Assembly: GCA_948695535.1 (NCBI GenBank)
Contig: CAPRTS010000004.1
Coordinates: 46,538 to 110,537 of the forward strand
Length of the DNA stretch: 64,000 nt
Origin: an uncultured Eubacteriales bacterium
Lineage (GTDB): Bacteria > Bacillota > Clostridia > Christensenellales > UBA1242
Direction of reading: 5' to 3'
The first letter of the stretch is position 1, and every line of letters begins with the position of its first letter. The notes beneath the pieces were generated by a model, which did no database searches, was not told the origin of the DNA, and saw nothing but the letters and a program-made list of their open reading frames with translations. Below are positions 1-7,473 of the stretch, piece by piece. Position numbers and translations under genes: made by a program.

Positions 1-821
1 AAAGCCAGCCCGCTGATGCCGAGTAGCACCGTGCGGGTTTTTTGTTTTGTTTTCGGCAACGCAATTTGTACTTTCTGCACGATAGCGAACAAGGCGGCGT
101 ATTGGCTGGTTAACATGGCCAACAAAATAACGATGAAAGTTGCGGGGTGGTGACTGCACGCCAGCAAGGGCAAGGCGGCGTCGGCGGTGTCAGTAATCAC
201 GATTGTTTTCAAAATTAAGTAGACCAGCACCGCAATAATCACCGCGGTTACTAAGCCTGCCGTATACAAAGTGCGTTTACGGTAACGCGGGGCGGCCGCC
301 GCCACCAGTTCGGGGAGCATCATGCAATTTAACCCCGCGTACAAAGTCGCCCACAATATGCCCTGTGGTATAGCGTGGTAAGTGGTAATGGGATCAAGGG
401 GAATCACCAGACTGCGGAAGCACACGCCAAACAACACGATAATGATGCTGATGACCACCAAGGTGTTAAAACGTGTCAAGCGTTCAAAACCAAAGCAGAC
501 CACCATGCCCGCTACGATCAGGCTTAATAAACTGCCACCGACGCCGGCCAACTGGGTGACGCCCGCGGTCATGGCCGTGAACATAATGAAATAAAGGCCA
601 ATAAACGCGTAATTAAGCAGTGGGTGTTGGCGGTGCGTTCCTGTGTACCCGCAATGGATACTTAACGCGATTAACGCGAACATAGCGACCCCGACCAGCA
701 ACGCAATCAGCCACAAGGGTAAGCCTAAGCCACCAAAAAAGGTGACGATTTCCGCACCGGTGGCGAAACCCGCCCCGATAATCGTGCCAATAAACAACAT
801 GGTCATGGTCAGTACACCCAT
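1..821 (-). CDS. YkvI-like multi-pass membrane transporter (3' end outside the window)
   Basis: Reading leftward from an ATG at 821, the frame stays open to the window edge (about 273 codons) and is almost wholly hydrophobic, with repeated 20-residue membrane segments. Near the N-terminus is the motif GTIIGAGFATGAEI, the signature I associate with the YkvI family of the APC/LeuT-type transporter superfamily; the substrate is unknown. The start is supported by a GAGGA Shine-Dalgarno about 8 nt upstream, inside the end of the preceding gene (stop at 825), so the two are probably one transcriptional unit. The C-terminus is cut off by the window edge. Confidence is good for a membrane transporter and moderate for YkvI. 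Confidence 0.75.
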   Translation of the reverse strand, partial: MGVLTMTMLFIGTIIGAGFATGAEIVTFFGGLGLPLWLIALLVGVAMFALIALSIHCGYTGTHRQHPLLNYAFIGLYFIMFTAMTAGVTQLAGVGGSLLSLIVAGMVVCFGFERLTRFNTLVVISIIIVLFGVCFRSLVIPLDPITTYHAIPQGILWATLYAGLNCMMLPELVAAAAPRYRKRTLYTAGLVTAVIIAVLVYLILKTIVITDTADAALPLLACSHHPATFIVILLAMLTSQYAALFAIVQKVQIALPKTKQKTRTVLLGISGLA

Positions 822-824
822 GGT

Positions 825-1181
825 TTAATCCTCTTGTTCCGCGAACAGTTTGACCATGGTAATGTTGCGGCGAACTTTTTCGGTTTTCTTGTTTTCTAAA
901 TTATTGTACATCATGCCCATAATTACGGGGGGTAAGTATGCACCGTCTTTAATTAACTCGCGGTAGGTTTGCGAACTTTTTTCAAACTCACCCAAGGCAG
1001 AGTAACATTTGGCAATAAAAATGCCGATAGCTGTTTGGCGTGCCTTGGTGTCGGCATATTTTTTGGCAATTTGAGCGGCGGTTAAAGCCGCGTTGGTTTG
1101 GTGCTGTTGGTAAGCTAGTTCGGCACGCGCAATATAGTACTCCCAACCATCATAAAGGTCACAAACCGTTGCCATACCCAT
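825..1181 (-). CDS. Small TPR-like helical protein upstream of the YkvI-like gene
   Basis: About 118 residues, rich in alanine, lysine and tyrosine, with a helical periodicity like tetratricopeptide repeats (for example LAYQQHQTNAALTAAQIAKK followed by a second AKCYSALGEFEKSSQTYREL unit). TPR pairs usually bind protein partners; no partner can be named here. I chose the ATG at 1181; an upstream TTG (1190) and a downstream ATG (1175) are alternatives. Transcribed divergently from the SPFH gene at 1242 and followed 3 nt later by the membrane transporter. Function unknown. Confidence 0.6.
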   Translation of the reverse strand: MGMATVCDLYDGWEYYIARAELAYQQHQTNAALTAAQIAKKYADTKARQTAIGIFIAKCYSALGEFEKSSQTYRELIKDGAYLPPVIMGMMYNNLENKKTEKVRRNITMVKLFAEQED

Positions 1182-1241
1182 GTATATCAAAAAGTAGTAA
1201 AATTTATTGCTTAATTTGTCAAAAAATGGTAAGTAATAAAT

Positions 1242-2264
1242 ATGGGTTTACTGAAAAATATTGAATGGAAAGATAATTCCAACAACACGCTGGTTCATAA
1301 GTTGGACATGAAAAACGATTACATTTCCAAAGGGTCGGTTTTAACCGTGCGTGACGGCCAAGTAGCGGTCTTTGCCACCGAAGGTAAAATGGCCGACGTG
1401 TTTTTACCTGGTCGTTACAAATTGGATACCAAAAGTATTCCCATTATAACTAAGTTGATGTCCTGGAAGTATGGTTTCCAAAATCCGTTCCGCAGTGACG
1501 TTTATTTTGTTTCAACCAAGCAATTTACTAACCAAAAATGGGGCACGCCTAATCCAATTACTATTCGTGACCAAGAATACGGGGCGGTGCGTGTGCGTGG
1601 TTTCGGTACTTACGGTTTCCGTGTACAAGATGCTTACGTGTTCCTAACTGAACTGTCGGGCTCGAAGTACGCTTTTACTACGGAAGAAATTGCTGACTAT
1701 CTGCGCAGTATTGTGGTTAGTGGTATTACCGACGCTATTGGTGAAAGTAAGTTGTCAATTTTGGATTTTGCTGCGAACTTAGAAGAATTGGGACAGGCCG
1801 TCCAACAAAGTTTGACCAAGACATTCAGCACCTTAGGTTTAGAACTGACCCGTTTTACTTTTGAAAATTTTTCGTTACCCGAAGAACTGGAAAAAGCTTT
1901 GGACAAAAACGCAGCGGCGATGATGCGTCGTAACACGACTGACATTGAAATGCGCTTGGCGCAAGCCGAAGCCTTGAAAGAGGCCGCGAAGAACCCGGGC
2001 ATGGCGGGCTCAATGTTGGGGGCGGGGATTGGCATGGGTATGGGTGCCAATATGGGACGTATGTTCGGTCAAATCAGTGACCCTGCGTACACTAATCATA
2101 ACGCACAACGTTTTTGTCCCGAGTGCGGTGCAACGGTTGGTGCCAAAGCCAAATTTTGTGTGATGTGTGGTGCCAAAATGGCTGCAGTGAATACTTGCGG
2201 AAAGTGTGGAGCAACGGTCAAGCCGGGGTCAAAATTTTGCCCCGAATGTGGCAATAAATTGTAA
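1242..2264 (+). CDS. SPFH-domain protein with C-terminal zinc ribbons (YdjI-like)
   Basis: 340 residues. Residues about 20-230 match the SPFH/virion-core-protein-like fold seen in YdjI (an EYGAVRVRGFGTYGF strand, a helical DITDAIG-like region, LGLELTRFTFENFSLP). A short glycine/methionine-rich linker follows (MAGSMLGAGIGMGMGANMG). The C-terminus carries two zinc ribbons: CPECG...CVMCG and CGKCG...CPECG, spaced as four CxxC knuckles. Such proteins scaffold membrane-stress complexes at the cytoplasmic face. The next gene, 5 nt downstream, is also a double zinc-ribbon protein with a membrane anchor, and a four-helix membrane protein follows, so a three-gene membrane module is likely. A weak -10-like sequence sits just before the ATG. 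Confidence 0.82.
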   Translation: MGLLKNIEWKDNSNNTLVHKLDMKNDYISKGSVLTVRDGQVAVFATEGKMADVFLPGRYKLDTKSIPIITKLMSWKYGFQNPFRSDVYFVSTKQFTNQKWGTPNPITIRDQEYGAVRVRGFGTYGFRVQDAYVFLTELSGSKYAFTTEEIADYLRSIVVSGITDAIGESKLSILDFAANLEELGQAVQQSLTKTFSTLGLELTRFTFENFSLPEELEKALDKNAAAMMRRNTTDIEMRLAQAEALKEAAKNPGMAGSMLGAGIGMGMGANMGRMFGQISDPAYTNHNAQRFCPECGATVGAKAKFCVMCGAKMAAVNTCGKCGATVKPGSKFCPECGNKL

Positions 2265-2269
2265 GGCAG

Positions 2270-3325
2270 ATGGCAGAAAAAGAACAAAAAACGTACAGTA
2301 AAAAATGTGTGACCTGTGGCGGTGACTTAGTTTTTAATCCCAAAAAGCAAGTGTTGCAATGTGTGCAATGCGGTAATGCTGTGCCGGTGAGAACTACACT
2401 AACGACCGAAAAGTCATTTGAAAACTTGCTGCGTAATGCACCCCAATGGCAAAAAGATACGGTAGTTTATCGTTGTGAACACTGTGGTGCCAAAGCGGTG
2501 ATCAGCCGTAACGACTTGGCTAAACGTTGCGATTACTGCGGGGCAACTAATATTATTAAGGTTGAAGACTTACCGGGAATTCGCCCTGATACAGTCGCGG
2601 TATTCAAAATTACCAAAGATGAAGCCGTGGCCAAAGCACGTGGTTGGCTGAGCCGACGTTTCTTCGCGCCTCGGTGGTATAAAAAGTCCGCCCGTGCTAA
2701 AAATATGCACGGTATTTATTATCCAGCATTTACTTTTGACGCCCAAACTTTCAGTAATTACCGCGGCGTACAAATTGAAACACACACCAATACCTATTAC
2801 GTAGACGGTAAGCCGGTTACCCGTACGTATACTACTTCGCATCCGGTAACGGGGCAATTAGCCAAAGTGTTTGACGACATTTTAATCCCCGCAGCAACAA
2901 CAGTTGATAGCGGTATTTTGTCAAAACTACAACCTTTTCAGACCAACGAAGCAGTGGCTTATCAAAAGGAATTATTGCTGGGTTATACGGCCGGTCATTA
3001 TACCCAAGATGCCCAGCAATGTTGGTTTACGGCAAAACAACGTATGGGAGAACAAATTAAAGCCGAAATCCTGGACCGTTATGATGGTGATGTTGTCGAT
3101 TTAGTGATTGATACCAACGTCAGTAACATAACTTATAAATACGTCTTATTGCCACTTTATGTGGGGCACAGTGAGTACAACAACAAAAAGTACGAGCTGT
3201 ACGTTAACGGTCAAACGGGGAAGGCTTACGGCAAGACGCCAGTTTCGCCATGGAAAGTGCTGTTGGTGACGGCCTTAGGCTTGGCAGCGGTGGTGGGTGC
3301 GTTTTTGCTTGCTATGGTTTTATAA
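2270..3325 (+). CDS. Zinc-ribbon protein with C-terminal membrane anchor
   Basis: 351 residues. The N-terminus has two zinc ribbons (CVTCGG...CVQCG at about 13-40; CEHCG...CDYCG at about 66-89). A soluble domain of about 200 residues follows, rich in aromatic residues and beta-strands (YYPAFTFDAQTFSNYRG and similar), then one C-terminal transmembrane helix (about 325-350). Families of this shape are often mislabelled as PriA-like helicases because of the ribbon; no helicase motif is present. It sits 5 nt after the SPFH gene with only a weak ribosome-binding site, which suggests translational coupling. Function unknown; probably a partner of the SPFH protein at the membrane. Confidence 0.72.
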   Translation: MAEKEQKTYSKKCVTCGGDLVFNPKKQVLQCVQCGNAVPVRTTLTTEKSFENLLRNAPQWQKDTVVYRCEHCGAKAVISRNDLAKRCDYCGATNIIKVEDLPGIRPDTVAVFKITKDEAVAKARGWLSRRFFAPRWYKKSARAKNMHGIYYPAFTFDAQTFSNYRGVQIETHTNTYYVDGKPVTRTYTTSHPVTGQLAKVFDDILIPAATTVDSGILSKLQPFQTNEAVAYQKELLLGYTAGHYTQDAQQCWFTAKQRMGEQIKAEILDRYDGDVVDLVIDTNVSNITYKYVLLPLYVGHSEYNNKKYELYVNGQTGKAYGKTPVSPWKVLLVTALGLAAVVGAFLLAMVL

Positions 3326-3352
3326 TCCGGGTACAATAATAAAGGAGATAAT

Positions 3353-3796
3353 ATGGATAAAAAAATATTGTTAAGGTTAATTGTGCCAACGGTACTGCTG
3401 GCTGTTGCGATAATCTCTTTATTAATGGTAATTCCGGCTACGGCGACGTATTTTACGTGGTTTTCGTGGGCGTGGGTGGTGACGATTATTGCGGGCGCGT
3501 TGGGGCTGCGTTATTTATTGGCCGGTATCTTTGGTCACGGCGATGCCGTCGTACGCAAAGCCAATTTGTGGTTTGGGGCGTTATTCTTAGTAGTAACCTT
3601 ATTTTGTTTAACTTGGGCAATTGCGGTACCTAAGGACTGGATCGCACCATTAGTTGCGATCATTATTACCGGGGCGTTGTTTCTGGGGGTGGTGTTTACC
3701 GGCGGTCGTAAATGGGACGCGGGGGACAATCAAAAGGCTGGCTACCAAAATTATCACCAACGTAAGGCCGCGGCCGAAAAGGAACACCAATCTTGA
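3353..3796 (+). CDS. Small multi-pass membrane protein of the SPFH module
   Basis: 147 residues with about four predicted membrane helices (about 7-28, 35-60, 72-92 and 98-118) and a charged cytoplasmic tail (WDAGDNQKAGYQNYHQRKAA). A strong Shine-Dalgarno AAAGGAG lies 7 nt before the ATG. It is 27 nt downstream of the zinc-ribbon gene and co-directional, so it is the third gene of the same module. I do not recognise a family; the tail ends 36 nt before tRNA-Thr. Confidence 0.65.
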   Translation: MDKKILLRLIVPTVLLAVAIISLLMVIPATATYFTWFSWAWVVTIIAGALGLRYLLAGIFGHGDAVVRKANLWFGALFLVVTLFCLTWAIAVPKDWIAPLVAIIITGALFLGVVFTGGRKWDAGDNQKAGYQNYHQRKAAAEKEHQS

Positions 3797-3821
3797 CTTT
3801 TTGACCTAGGTAACGCATACT
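3793..3821 (+). promoter_or_regulatory. Sigma-A type promoter for tRNA-Thr
   Basis: TTGACT (3793-3798), a 17-nt spacer and CATACT (3816-3821) end 11 nt before the tRNA. The -35 box overlaps the last codons of the preceding gene. Confidence 0.5.
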
Positions 3822-3832
3822 GTTACCGATTC

Positions 3833-3908
<76 letters not shown>

Positions 3909-3922
3909 ACTCAAATTAAAAT

Positions 3923-3951
3923 TTGCTATTACGGGCAATAATTTGTATAAT
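3923..3951 (+). promoter_or_regulatory. Promoter giving a leaderless mRNA for the 3959 gene
   Basis: TTGCTA (3923-3928), 17-nt spacer, TATAAT (3946-3951). Only 7 nt separate the -10 box from the ATG at 3959, so transcription should begin at or within a base or two of the start codon. No Shine-Dalgarno is present. Confidence 0.65.
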
Positions 3952-3958
3952 AAAGAAT

Positions 3959-5572
3959 ATGACCAAATTGGGAACCAAAAAGATTGTTTTAATCGCGTTG
4001 GTCGCGGTGATTGCGATAAGCGGTATTATTTGGGCGATTGTCGCGTCCTTAAAGCCGACTTTCCGTTCCGGCATTGACACCGTCCCTGGGGCGTACAGTG
4101 TATCGGGTAACGGCTCGGCGGCGGTAATGGTAGATAACTATCTGTATTTTGTTGGTGGTTATACTAAAACCAGTGAAATTAAGTACGGCGATAATGATTA
4201 TTATGCCAATGGTAAAATCCCCACGGCGGGTATTTACCGGGTAGAGGTCAAAGATAACCAACCCGTGTTGAATTACGAATACGATAATACCTACGAAGAC
4301 GGTGATAAGACTTTGGAATACGGCCCCGACGATCCGGAATACAACCAAATGGACAACGTGACCAAAATTACTGATTGGGAGGACGTAACTGCGAAAAAGT
4401 CCCACATCAAAGCGGTTGTCCCGAAGATTGCCGGGCACGACCAAGCCGCCATGTGGGTGTTCGGTAATAATTTGATTTATACTACGCCGCACAATTTGCT
4501 AAACAGCACCGGTGTTTTACTGTCGAACAAGTTAGACTTCTACTGTGTGAACTTGGACGGCACCAACCACCGTTTAATTTACACTTCGGCAGCCGACGTA
4601 ACGCGCAGTGACTTTACGCTGTGGGCGAACAACACTAATAATATTTATTTGTTAATTAAAGAAGGGACAACCTTGAAAAAAATTAAGGTTAGTGATAAAA
4701 AAGTTACCACCATTGCGGAAAAAGTTACCGCTGCGGCATTCCCAACGGCAACCCAGTACCGTACCAACGCCAATAACGAACGACTGGCCGAAATTTACGG
4801 TGGGGTGATGAGTTACGTTTATTACACGACCGACCGTGATACCGCCAACCAAACGGGCAGTGGTAACGGCAATTTAATGTACCGTTACGCGATAGCGGAC
4901 AATGCCGACGCCGAATTGATTGGCGACCAAACTACCGACGAAACCAGTATTACCTATACGCCGGTGGTGGTGACGCCGTTCGGTACCGACAACGCGCAAT
5001 TTGTCTATACTACCAAAGAAACCCGGAGTGGTACTGAATTTGCGGCGACTAAATACTGCGTAGCCACCAGTGATGGTAATTTGACTACCAAAGCCGACTT
5101 TGACGCGTTAACGGGGGTGAACCTAGCCGGTTCGGGCAGCACAATTAAAATTTACGCGAATGGTTTTTACACTGTGGACGAAACCTTGTGGCGTTACGAT
5201 TTAGGCTACGTCAATCAAGATCGCGGTAAAAGTATTACTAATCAAACCAATCTCGGCCGTACGGGGGTCAGCAACGTTTTTGCCGTGATGGGTAATACGG
5301 TCTATTATCAAACTTCATCGTCAGCGGTGGTAATTACCTTTGCGGCGAACGGTACTACGTCCGGCAGTGGCACTACGATTAACCTGACAGCCACCACGGA
5401 CGATGATACCGGTACCACCAGCACGGAATCGGCGTTACCGTTGTCGGCACTGTATCAAGCCTACGCGGACGGCGGAGCGGCGGGTAATAATTTGGTATTC
5501 CTTTACGATAACGGGCAATTAAAATTATATTCGGCAGTAACCACGGATGTCTACGCTTACTTGCGTCGTTAA
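3959..5572 (+). CDS. Membrane-anchored extracellular protein, beta-propeller-like
   Basis: 537 residues. Short basic N-terminus, one membrane helix (about 8-30: IVLIALVAVIAISGIIWAIV), then a long extracellular region rich in Thr, Asn, Asp and Tyr with recurring short strands (NYLYFVGGY, NNLIYTTPH, NTNNIYLLIKEG, GGVMSYVYYTTD, GNTVYYQTSSS, NNLVFLYDNGQLKLYS). This recurrence resembles blades of a propeller of the DUF5050/YncE sort, though I cannot assign a family. The start follows the TATAAT-7 nt-ATG arrangement. The low-complexity Thr/Ser/Gly stretch at about 470-500 looks like a linker. Likely a surface sensor or adhesin; function unknown. Confidence 0.65.
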   Translation: MTKLGTKKIVLIALVAVIAISGIIWAIVASLKPTFRSGIDTVPGAYSVSGNGSAAVMVDNYLYFVGGYTKTSEIKYGDNDYYANGKIPTAGIYRVEVKDNQPVLNYEYDNTYEDGDKTLEYGPDDPEYNQMDNVTKITDWEDVTAKKSHIKAVVPKIAGHDQAAMWVFGNNLIYTTPHNLLNSTGVLLSNKLDFYCVNLDGTNHRLIYTSAADVTRSDFTLWANNTNNIYLLIKEGTTLKKIKVSDKKVTTIAEKVTAAAFPTATQYRTNANNERLAEIYGGVMSYVYYTTDRDTANQTGSGNGNLMYRYAIADNADAELIGDQTTDETSITYTPVVVTPFGTDNAQFVYTTKETRSGTEFAATKYCVATSDGNLTTKADFDALTGVNLAGSGSTIKIYANGFYTVDETLWRYDLGYVNQDRGKSITNQTNLGRTGVSNVFAVMGNTVYYQTSSSAVVITFAANGTTSGSGTTINLTATTDDDTGTTSTESALPLSALYQAYADGGAAGNNLVFLYDNGQLKLYSAVTTDVYAYLRR

Positions 5573-5609
5573 AAGACGAAAAGATTGTGAAAAAAAGCAA
5601 AAAAATTGT

Positions 5610-5638
5610 TTGACAGTGTATTTTGCGTATTATAAAAT
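5610..5638 (+). promoter_or_regulatory. Strong sigma-A promoter for the pilin-like gene
   Basis: TTGACA (5610-5615), 17-nt spacer, TAAAAT (5633-5638). Unlike most genes nearby this one has a real leader of about 35 nt with AAAGGAGA 13 nt before the ATG at 5679. Confidence 0.7.
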
Positions 5639-5678
5639 TGTTATAGTTAATAATAACTAAAAGGAGAAAATTAAAAAA

Positions 5679-6002
5679 ATGAATTTCATTAAAAATTTAC
5701 TAGCAGATGATCTTGGTGCAGGTACGGGATTGTCAAGTGCTAATGATGCAATTAAAGGTATCGCCAAACAGATTAACACCATTGCATCGACGATTTTTGG
5801 GGTTTTGATTATTGGCATGGTTGGGGTCGCGGTTTATTTAGCGTTCAAAATGTTTACCGCCAGCACCGAAGATAAACGTAAAAATGCGAAAGGTCAAATG
5901 ATTTACGCGATCATTGGGGTCGTGGTGTTGATTATTTTCTTAATCTTAACGCCCGTTATCACCAATGCGATTAATCAAGCGATGACTAATACTACTAAAT
6001 AA
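5679..6002 (+). CDS. TrbC/VirB2-type pilin-like small membrane protein
   Basis: 107 residues: an N-terminal amphipathic segment, a membrane helix (about 35-60), a short basic loop with the motif TEDKRKNAKGQM, and a second membrane helix (about 72-97). This two-helix topology with a Lys/Asn/Ala/Gly loop is typical of the TrbC/VirB2 and Mbov_0395 pilin-like family of type IV secretion systems. No other secretion gene lies nearby; the gene stands alone with a strong promoter, a Shine-Dalgarno and its own terminator, which suggests high expression. The assignment is from topology and loop motif only. Confidence 0.65.
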   Translation: MNFIKNLLADDLGAGTGLSSANDAIKGIAKQINTIASTIFGVLIIGMVGVAVYLAFKMFTASTEDKRKNAKGQMIYAIIGVVVLIIFLILTPVITNAINQAMTNTTK

Positions 6003-6029
6003 ATAATTGCGTTACAAAAATTACAAAAA

Positions 6030-6055
6030 AACACGGTCGCACACCGTGTTTTTTT
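6030..6055 (+). terminator. Rho-independent terminator after the pilin-like gene
   Basis: Perfect 8-bp stem AACACGGT/ACCGTGTT with a 5-nt loop, followed by a T-run. Confidence 0.85.
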
Positions 6056-6072
6056 GTGGCATATATAACGCC

Positions 6073-6807
6073 ATGCCAACCATTACCAAAGCGGTAATTA
6101 CCGCGGGCGGGTACGCCACCCGTTTTTTACCAATTACCAAAGCCGTGCCCAAAGAAATGTTACCATTAGGTGACCGGCCGGTAATTCATTACATTTTACA
6201 AGAATTGGCCACGGCCGGCATTACCGATGTGTTAATTTTAATTGGCCGAGGACGGGAAAGTTTATTAAATTATTTGGACAAAAACTACGAAGTTGATGAT
6301 TATTTGCACAAACGCGGTCAAAGTACCGCCACCAATTTTTTTGGCGAGTTAAACATTTATTATCGTCGGGTACCATTACCGCAAGGCGTGGCCGATTGTG
6401 TGCGCCACGCGCGCAGTTTTGTTGGTGACGACCCGTTTGTGTTGGCGTATTGTGACGATGTGTTTTTTGGTGGTAACCCTACGCGCGAATTGGTAACAGC
6501 GTACGCGCAAAACGGGCAACCCGGTGTAGTGGCGGCGACGGTGCCGGCGGCGGACGCCCACCAGTACGGCATTATTGGCCCGGACGGCGTAATCGTGGAA
6601 AAGCCGACCCAGCCACAAAGTAATTTGGCGGTGGTCGGGCGGTATTTATTGCCACCGCATTTTTGCGATACCTTAGGTGACGATATGATTGCGGCGTTAA
6701 ACGCGTTACAGCCGAAAAACACGGTGGTCACCACCGCTCGGCGTTTTGACACCGGTAATAAAAACGGTTTCTTTCAAGCGTTCAAATACATCATGTCGCA
6801 AAATTGA
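6073..6807 (+). CDS. galU: UTP-glucose-1-phosphate uridylyltransferase
   Basis: Makes UDP-glucose from UTP and glucose-1-phosphate for envelope glycans. The nucleotidyltransferase signature is intact at the N-terminus (AVITAGGYATRFLPITKAVP, then KEMLPLGDRPVIHY), and the C-terminal FDTGNKNGFFQAFKY motif is characteristic of GalU/GtaB. At 244 residues it is about 45 shorter than the usual 290; the loss is in loops of the middle region. I start at the ATG at 6073 (MPTITKAVIT), preceded by a TATATAACG stretch and no Shine-Dalgarno. The 3' end overlaps the convergent recO by 34 bp. Confidence 0.9.
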   Translation: MPTITKAVITAGGYATRFLPITKAVPKEMLPLGDRPVIHYILQELATAGITDVLILIGRGRESLLNYLDKNYEVDDYLHKRGQSTATNFFGELNIYYRRVPLPQGVADCVRHARSFVGDDPFVLAYCDDVFFGGNPTRELVTAYAQNGQPGVVAATVPAADAHQYGIIGPDGVIVEKPTQPQSNLAVVGRYLLPPHFCDTLGDDMIAALNALQPKNTVVTTARRFDTGNKNGFFQAFKYIMSQN

Positions 6808-7337
6808 ATTTGGTAATCTACGTTGGCGATAAAGGCTTGGACAATTTGGCGTACCAAGGTTTTACCTTGGCTGTGGGTCAGTTTAGCGGAGTCATAATGC
6901 AAATCCAGTTCGTAACCCAATAAGTGTAATAAGGTGCCAAAAAATTCGATAAAAATGGGGTAGCAACTTTTATCCGTCGTGGCCAAGTCGCTGATGGCGT
7001 TGACGGCGGCCACCAAGGCGGCCGGGGCTTGTTCGACGAATTCCAAATGCAATAACGCGTCGGCAATTCCGCAGGCCAAGTAGTAGCGGTTCAAATCTTT
7101 GGTTAGTCCGTACGGTGCGGTCAGTACGTTAATGCCGGTGATCGCCGAGCCACTGCCGGTGAACTCCGCCACAGTGAACAGTCCGCAACTGCTGGCTAAT
7201 TTAGCCTTTGGACGGTATACGCCTTTCAAATTAAACCACTTGATCCCGCCCGCGGTAAAAATTGCCAAACGAGCGTCGTAATCGCCGTAACGTACGCTTT
7301 TAATTATCACTCCCAATTCGACAAAACTTTCCCGCAT
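6774..7337 (-). CDS. recO: DNA repair protein RecO (short form)
   Basis: Recombination mediator that loads RecA together with RecR. The N-terminal OB-fold pattern is recognisable (GVIIKSVRYGDYDARLAIFT...GIKWFNLKGVYRPK), followed by the helical RecO_C region (LNRYYLACGIADALLHLEFVE). With 187 residues it is clearly shorter than the usual 240-250 and lacks the four-cysteine zinc site found in many RecO proteins. A TAAACT box 8 nt before the ATG suggests a leaderless mRNA. The gene is divergent from the yqzL-like gene 31 bp away; in Bacillus the two are adjacent and co-directional, which supports the identification. Confidence 0.8.
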   Translation of the reverse strand: MRESFVELGVIIKSVRYGDYDARLAIFTAGGIKWFNLKGVYRPKAKLASSCGLFTVAEFTGSGSAITGINVLTAPYGLTKDLNRYYLACGIADALLHLEFVEQAPAALVAAVNAISDLATTDKSCYPIFIEFFGTLLHLLGYELDLHYDSAKLTHSQGKTLVRQIVQAFIANVDYQIQFCDMMYLNA

Positions 7338-7368
7338 ACAATCGCAGTTTAACGCAAATAATAAGGGT

Positions 7369-7464
7369 ATGGAACTAAAAAATACTTTATGGCAACTGTT
7401 TGAACTGACGGGTGAAATTGGGTATTACAATCTTTACATTGCGTTGGACGAAAAAAAGCGTTAA
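7369..7464 (+). CDS. YqzL-like small protein
   Basis: A 31-codon ORF encoding MELKNTLWQLFELTG followed by EIGYYNLYIALDEKKR. The pattern W-x-x-F-x-x-TG-x(4)-Y-x-x-Y matches the tiny YqzL family, known as the neighbour of recO in Bacillus. It lies 31 bp from recO (divergent) and ends 9 nt before lepA, whose GTG it may couple to. A short AAGGGT precedes the ATG. No function has been established for YqzL that I know of. Confidence 0.6.
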   Translation: MELKNTLWQLFELTGEIGYYNLYIALDEKKR

Positions 7465-7473
7465 CCTATAAGC

